In this document: positions 60,481 through 64,000 of the stretch, one piece after another | Position numbering within the stretch: the stretch's first letter is position 1 | Layout of the letters: every line of letters starts with the position of its first letter | Translations under genes and position numbers: made by a program | Source of the DNA: Lysobacter capsici | Lineage (GTDB): Bacteria > Pseudomonadota > Gammaproteobacteria > Xanthomonadales > Xanthomonadaceae | Assembly: GCF_018732085.1 (NCBI RefSeq) | Contig: NZ_CP076103.1 | Location: forward strand, 1,736,001-1,800,000 | Length of the DNA stretch: 64,000 nt | Direction of reading: 5' to 3' | The notes under the pieces: model-generated | Database searches by the model: none | What the model saw: the letters and a program-made list of their open reading frames with translations, nothing else | Told to the model about the DNA's origin: nothing

Positions 60481-60615
60481 TTTGCTTGCGGCATCGTTGG
60501 AGCCGCAGGCGCCACCGGATCCGGCGTAGCGTTCGCCGAAGCGCTCGCCCCGTCGCGAGGTCGCGGCCGATGCGGGGCGGTGCGGGCGGCGCGAACAACG
60601 CCGCCTCAGGCGCGC

Positions 60616-61749
60616 TCACTCGCGCATTTCGAACGTGCGCGGCAGTGCGAGGTGCAGATGCGCGGGCGGATCGACATCGCCGCGTTGTTCCATCGAGTCC
60701 CAGTACTCGCGATAGCGGTACACCGGCCGGCGCCAGTCGTAGACGAAGTTCCGGTCGCGGCTTTGGCTGAACTGCACGAAGCAGTCGAGCAACTGCAGTT
60801 CGGGGTTCACCCCTTCCAGCCACAGGAACTGGCCCATTTCGTTGACTTCCAGGAACATGTACTCGCCCTGGGTCGTGACCACGAAGTCGATGCAGCCGAA
60901 CACCAGGCCCATGCGTTCCATCAACGCCAGGCAGCGTTGCTCGATCGCCTCGGGCAACGCATAACGCGCATAGCCCATGGCCTCGTCGAAATCGTTCGCG
61001 CGCCAGTCGACCAGGTAACCGCCTGAATTCTGCGACTTGATCTGCGCGGTGACGACCGTGCGGCCCATGACCGTGACCCGCAGCTCGTAGCTCTTGTCGA
61101 GCAAGGGCTGGTAGATGCCCGGCGCATTGGACAGCGAGGCGTCGTTGCCGAGCAGTTCTTCGCCGATCGCCGCGGTGTAGGTGGCCAGCGCCTTTTCGTC
61201 CGACACCCACGATGCGCCGGTCATCGGCTTGTAGATCAGCTTGCCGCCGTGCTCGTGGAAAAACGCGCGGATCGTGGCCGGGTCGTTGGAGATCAAGGTG
61301 CTCGGCACCGTCAGGCCGACGGCGGCGGCGACTTTCAACTGCGCCGCCTTGCGGTCGGCGCGCGCCTTGGCCGCGACCGGGTTGATCCAGAAACGCGGGC
61401 TTTCGTCGAGCAGGCCGATGGTCGCGCGGATGAACTCGTTGGCCTCGGTCTGGGCGAAACGGGTGTCGGCCGGATGCAGGTCGGGCGACGCCTGCGGCTG
61501 ATACCAGCGGCGCAGCCACACGGTGTCGATGTCGTGCGAGCCGAAGTCGCGATGGTGGCGAGCGCAATGCAGCGTCACCTGGGCCGGATCAGCGCCCGCG
61601 CCGGCGCTGTCCACGCGCAGGCTGGCGCCGTGTTTCTGCGGGAAATCGTGGGTGTACCACAGGTGGACGTTCTCGCCTTCGTGTTCCAGTGCCCAGGCCA
61701 CGGCGCGCGCGTGGATGTCCCAGGGATCGCTGACTATCAATGTCGTCAT
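60616..61749 (-). CDS. MvdD-like ATP-grasp peptide ligase (graspetide synthetase candidate)
   Basis: A 377-residue ATP-grasp enzyme. The N-terminal pre-ATP-grasp domain (residues 1-125) has DIDTVWLRRWYQP near residue 73 and SPRFWINPVAAKARADRKAAQL, the arrangement seen in MvdC/MvdD ligases that make microviridins. ATP-grasp landmarks are LIYKPMTG (Lys174), YELRVTVMG (Arg224), Asp288 in GCIDFVV and FLEVNEMGQFLWLE with Glu301 and Asn303 as metal ligands. A C-terminal extension of about 55 residues is specific. Its ATG overlaps the stop of the ABC exporter gene (ATGA), so they form one operon. It should activate Asp/Glu side chains as acyl phosphates and join them to Ser/Thr or Lys of a precursor peptide. 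Confidence 0.88.
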   Translation of the reverse strand: MTTLIVSDPWDIHARAVAWALEHEGENVHLWYTHDFPQKHGASLRVDSAGAGADPAQVTLHCARHHRDFGSHDIDTVWLRRWYQPQASPDLHPADTRFAQTEANEFIRATIGLLDESPRFWINPVAAKARADRKAAQLKVAAAVGLTVPSTLISNDPATIRAFFHEHGGKLIYKPMTGASWVSDEKALATYTAAIGEELLGNDASLSNAPGIYQPLLDKSYELRVTVMGRTVVTAQIKSQNSGGYLVDWRANDFDEAMGYARYALPEAIEQRCLALMERMGLVFGCIDFVVTTQGEYMFLEVNEMGQFLWLEGVNPELQLLDCFVQFSQSRDRNFVYDWRRPVYRYREYWDSMEQRGDVDPPAHLHLALPRTFEMRE

Positions 61750-63662
61750 GACAGGTCCTGTGTCGTAACGGTGGAGGATGCAGGGGTGTGTGATTCGGAT
61801 TCGCCGGGAGCGGCCGTTGGGCTGGTTTGCGACGGCGCGGCGGTGTCGTGTCCGCGTTGCTGCATCGCCCACAACGCGGCGTAGCGGCCTTGCGCGGCCA
61901 GCAGGAAGGCGTGGTTGCCGCGTTCGACGATGCGGCCGCGTTCGAGCACCAGGATTTCGTCGGCGCCGACCACGGTCGACAACCGGTGCGCGATCACCAG
62001 GGTGGTGCGGCCCCGCGCGGCCTGATCGAGTTCGCGCTGGATGCCGTGCTCGGTATGCGTGTCCAGCGCCGAGGTCGCTTCGTCGAAGATCAGGATCGCC
62101 GGCCGCTTGAGCAAGGTGCGCGCGATCGCGATGCGTTGTTTCTCGCCGCCCGACAGTTTCAGCCCGCGTTCGCCGACGTTGGTGTCGTAGCCTTGCGGCA
62201 GGGTCTGGATGAACTCGTGGATGTGCGCGGCGCGGGCGGCGTCGAACACTTCCTCGCGGCGGGCGTCGGGACGTCCGTAGGCGATGTTGTAGTACAGCGA
62301 ATCGTTGAACAGCACCGTGTCCTGCGGCACCACGCCGATCTGTCGTCGCAGCGAATCCTGGGTGACCTCGCGCAGGTCCTGGCCGTCTACGGTGATGCGG
62401 CCGCCGGCGACGTCGTAGGAGCGGTACAGCAGCCGCGCCAGGGTCGATTTGCCGGCGCCGGTGCTGCCGACCACGGCCACGGTGCGGCCGGCCGGAACGA
62501 CGAAATCGATCGCCGCCAGCACTTCGCGTTCGCCGTAGTTGAACGACACCTGCTCGAAGCGCACTTCGCCGCCGGACACGGCCAGTTCCGGCGCGTTGTC
62601 GCGATCGCGCACCTCGACCGGTTCGTCGAGCAGGGCGAACATCCGCTCCAGATTGGCCAGGGTCTGCTTGGTCTCGCGGTAGATCATGCCCAGGTAACTC
62701 AGCGGCGCGGCCAGTTGCAGCAGGAACGCGTTGACCAGCACCAGGTCGCCCAGGCTCATGCGCCCGGCGACCACGCCTTCGGTCGCGCGCCACAGCAGCA
62801 AGGTCAGGCCGACGGTGATGATCGCGGCCTGGCCGATGCCGAGCAGCGACGCGGCCTTGAGGCTCTTGACCCCGGTGTCCTCCAGGTTGCGCAGGCGTTG
62901 GTCGAAGCGCCGGGCTTCGAAGCCTTCGTTGTTGAAGTACTTGACCGTTTCGTAGTTCAGCAGCGAATCCACCGCGCTGGCGTTGGCCTCGGTGTCGGCC
63001 TCGTTCATGGCCTTGTAGTAGCGCTGGCGCCACTCGGTCATGCGCACGGTGAACAGCAGATAGGCCGCCAGCGTGCCCAGGGTGATCGCGGCGAAGCTCA
63101 TGTCGTAGCGGCCGACCAGGATCGCGGTGACCAGCGCGATCTCGATCAGCGTCGGCACCACGGTGTACAGCGCGGTGTCGAGCAGTTCCGACACCGACGA
63201 CATGCCGCGTTCGAGGTCGCGGATGACCGCGCCGGTGCGCCGGTCCATGTGGAAGCGCAGGCTCAGCATGTGGACGTGCGCGAACACCCGCAGCGCGACC
63301 TCGCGCGAGGTGCGCGCGAGCACGCGCGCGAACACGATCCCGCGCAGTTCCTGGAACACCGAGGACGCCAGCCGCAGCGCGCCGTAGGTGCATAGCAGCA
63401 GCATCGGCACGGTCAGCGGGGTGGGTTTGTGGTCCAGCGCGTCGATCAACTGCTTGAGCAGCAGCGGCACGCCGGTGATCGCCAGCTTGGTCGCCAGCAC
63501 CAGGCCCAGGCCGAGCAGGACCCGGCCGCGGTAGAACCAGATCGTCGGCCACAGCCGGCGAATCAGCGTCATCGTGCCGGCGCGACCGCCGGACGGGGCC
63601 AGGGCCGGGGAGGGCGCTGCGGGGTCCGGCGCTGAGTGGGGAGGAATGTCGTCCGCGCTCAT
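61746..63662 (-). CDS. ABC transporter, fused permease/ATPase (Atm1/HMT1-like)
   Basis: A 638-residue half-transporter. The membrane domain has about six helices (WPTIWFYRGRVLLGLGLVLATKLA onward) and the Atm1-type ALLNYETVKYFNNE-like segment at LLNYETVKYFNNEGFEARRF. The ATPase has Walker A GSTGAGKS, signature LSGGEKQR, Walker B ILIFDEATSALD and the switch His in VIAHRLSTV. No C39 peptidase domain precedes the membrane part. The start at 63662 is the first ATG; an upstream TTG at 63704 is possible. It overlaps the ATP-grasp ligase gene, so export of the ligated peptide or a thiol conjugate is likely. Confidence 0.9.
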   Translation of the reverse strand: MSADDIPPHSAPDPAAPSPALAPSGGRAGTMTLIRRLWPTIWFYRGRVLLGLGLVLATKLAITGVPLLLKQLIDALDHKPTPLTVPMLLLCTYGALRLASSVFQELRGIVFARVLARTSREVALRVFAHVHMLSLRFHMDRRTGAVIRDLERGMSSVSELLDTALYTVVPTLIEIALVTAILVGRYDMSFAAITLGTLAAYLLFTVRMTEWRQRYYKAMNEADTEANASAVDSLLNYETVKYFNNEGFEARRFDQRLRNLEDTGVKSLKAASLLGIGQAAIITVGLTLLLWRATEGVVAGRMSLGDLVLVNAFLLQLAAPLSYLGMIYRETKQTLANLERMFALLDEPVEVRDRDNAPELAVSGGEVRFEQVSFNYGEREVLAAIDFVVPAGRTVAVVGSTGAGKSTLARLLYRSYDVAGGRITVDGQDLREVTQDSLRRQIGVVPQDTVLFNDSLYYNIAYGRPDARREEVFDAARAAHIHEFIQTLPQGYDTNVGERGLKLSGGEKQRIAIARTLLKRPAILIFDEATSALDTHTEHGIQRELDQAARGRTTLVIAHRLSTVVGADEILVLERGRIVERGNHAFLLAAQGRYAALWAMQQRGHDTAAPSQTSPTAAPGESESHTPASSTVTTQDLS

Positions 63663-64000
63663 CCCTGGCCCGGCTGCATGGGCGTCGCGCGCGTGTCGTG
63701 GCAATGGCCGCGTCCGCCGCGGCTGGCTTCCCTATGTCCCATCACACCCCAAGCAGATGGCTTCCCTGTGCGGTTTACGGTACCGGAAGGCGTGGTTATT
63801 GCCTATTGGCTGCGTATCACCGGCCTGGGCCGAAACTGCACGGGCATCACACTGCCCGTGATCGCGCCGGCGGTTGACTTGCCCGGCGGCGTCCCCAACT
63901 ATTGACGTCTGCGACACGGCATCCGGCCGCGTCCCGAATCGAGGTGGCCCGCGACCGATCGCCGGCCGAGCGTGCGACATGGACACTACCCGCGCCCATT
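63663..64000. other. right edge of the window, no gene supported
   Basis: These 338 bases upstream of the ABC exporter contain short ORFs on both strands with no recognisable domain or ribosome site. The region should include the promoter of the exporter-ligase operon. An AT-richer patch with TGTGCGGTTTACGGTACC lies near 63766. Confidence 0.4.

Noticed and set aside
60213..60515. A 100-codon - strand frame overlapping the small peptide gene
   Set aside because: It is antisense to the better-supported 55-codon gene and has no ribosome site or domain.
60478..60615. Open reading on the - strand after the ATP-grasp stop, ending ERFGERYAGSGGACGSNDAASK-like just at the hairpin, as an alternative precursor peptide
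   Set aside because: The C-terminus looks peptide-like, but this frame has no ATG, GTG or TTG between the ligase stop and its own stop, and no ribosome site.
63636..63905. An 89-codon + strand frame at the right edge
   Set aside because: It overlaps the exporter start region on the other strand and has no ribosome site, domain or signal peptide.

Overview
The window looks like a chromosomal segment of a high-GC gammaproteobacterium of the Xanthomonadaceae, most likely Lysobacter or a close relative. The basis is gene content and order: petABC-sspA-sspB, a fimT-pilV-pilW-pilX-pilY1-pilE set directly before uvrB, an Oar-like TonB-dependent receptor, the phoH-ybeY-corC neighbourhood, and palindromic and heptamer repeats of the kind common in this family. 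The genus is an inference. No phage, insertion sequence, CRISPR array or rRNA was seen.

Layout. 0.4-1.3 kb: corC (-). 1.8-11.2 kb: a complete type IV pilus minor-pilin/PilY1 cluster (two FimT/GspH-like pilins, a reverse-strand pseudopilin, PilV, PilW, PilX, PilY1, PilE and a small secreted protein). It sits between corC and ybeY-phoH, genes that are normally neighbours. 11.5-14.4 kb: ybeY, phoH, a small membrane protein and a PAP2 phosphatase (-). 14.4-15.1 kb: three copies of a long palindromic repeat. 15.3-18.6 kb: ketosynthase III, extended SDR and metallo-beta-lactamase-fold hydrolase. 18.7-22.7 kb: TetR regulator, HlyD-type lipoprotein, ABC ATPase and ABC-2 permease. 22.8-23.8 kb: two small envelope proteins. 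24-27.2 kb: a DUF1800/DUF1501 pair. 27.7-30.3 kb: miaB and a lytic transglycosylase. 30.7-35.0 kb: cytochrome bc1 (petABC), sspA and sspB. 35.3-39.1 kb: a DUF3301-like gene, nadC, a Trm112-like gene, purE, purK and a membrane protein. 39.2-42.5 kb: a membrane protein, sodB, grxD, an SDR and marC. 43.0-46.2 kb: Oar-like receptor. 46.3-47.8 kb: ppnN. 47.84 kb: tRNA-Asn. 48.1-55.9 kb: the second minor-pilin/PilY1 cluster. 56.1-58.1 kb: uvrB. 58.2 kb: tRNA-Val. 58.45-59.75 kb: an orphan cytosine-C5 DNA methyltransferase. 60.25-63.7 kb: a 55-codon peptide gene facing a MvdD-like ATP-grasp ligase and an ABC exporter.

The strongest candidate for an undescribed system is 60.25-63.66 kb. The ATP-grasp enzyme resembles the macrocyclases that make omega-ester/amide cross-linked peptides (microviridins and other graspetides), and it overlaps the exporter gene by ATGA. 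Immediately beyond its stop codon lies a well-translated small gene on the opposite strand, separated from it by a strong hairpin. The peptide has a C-terminal part rich in Thr, Asp and Glu, as expected of a graspetide core. No leader peptidase is visible.

The two pilus clusters share one architecture, including an inverted GspH-like pilin at the head. Their PilY1 proteins differ in an informative way: one keeps the von Willebrand A metal site, the other keeps the beta-propeller calcium loop and adds an EF-hand-like loop.
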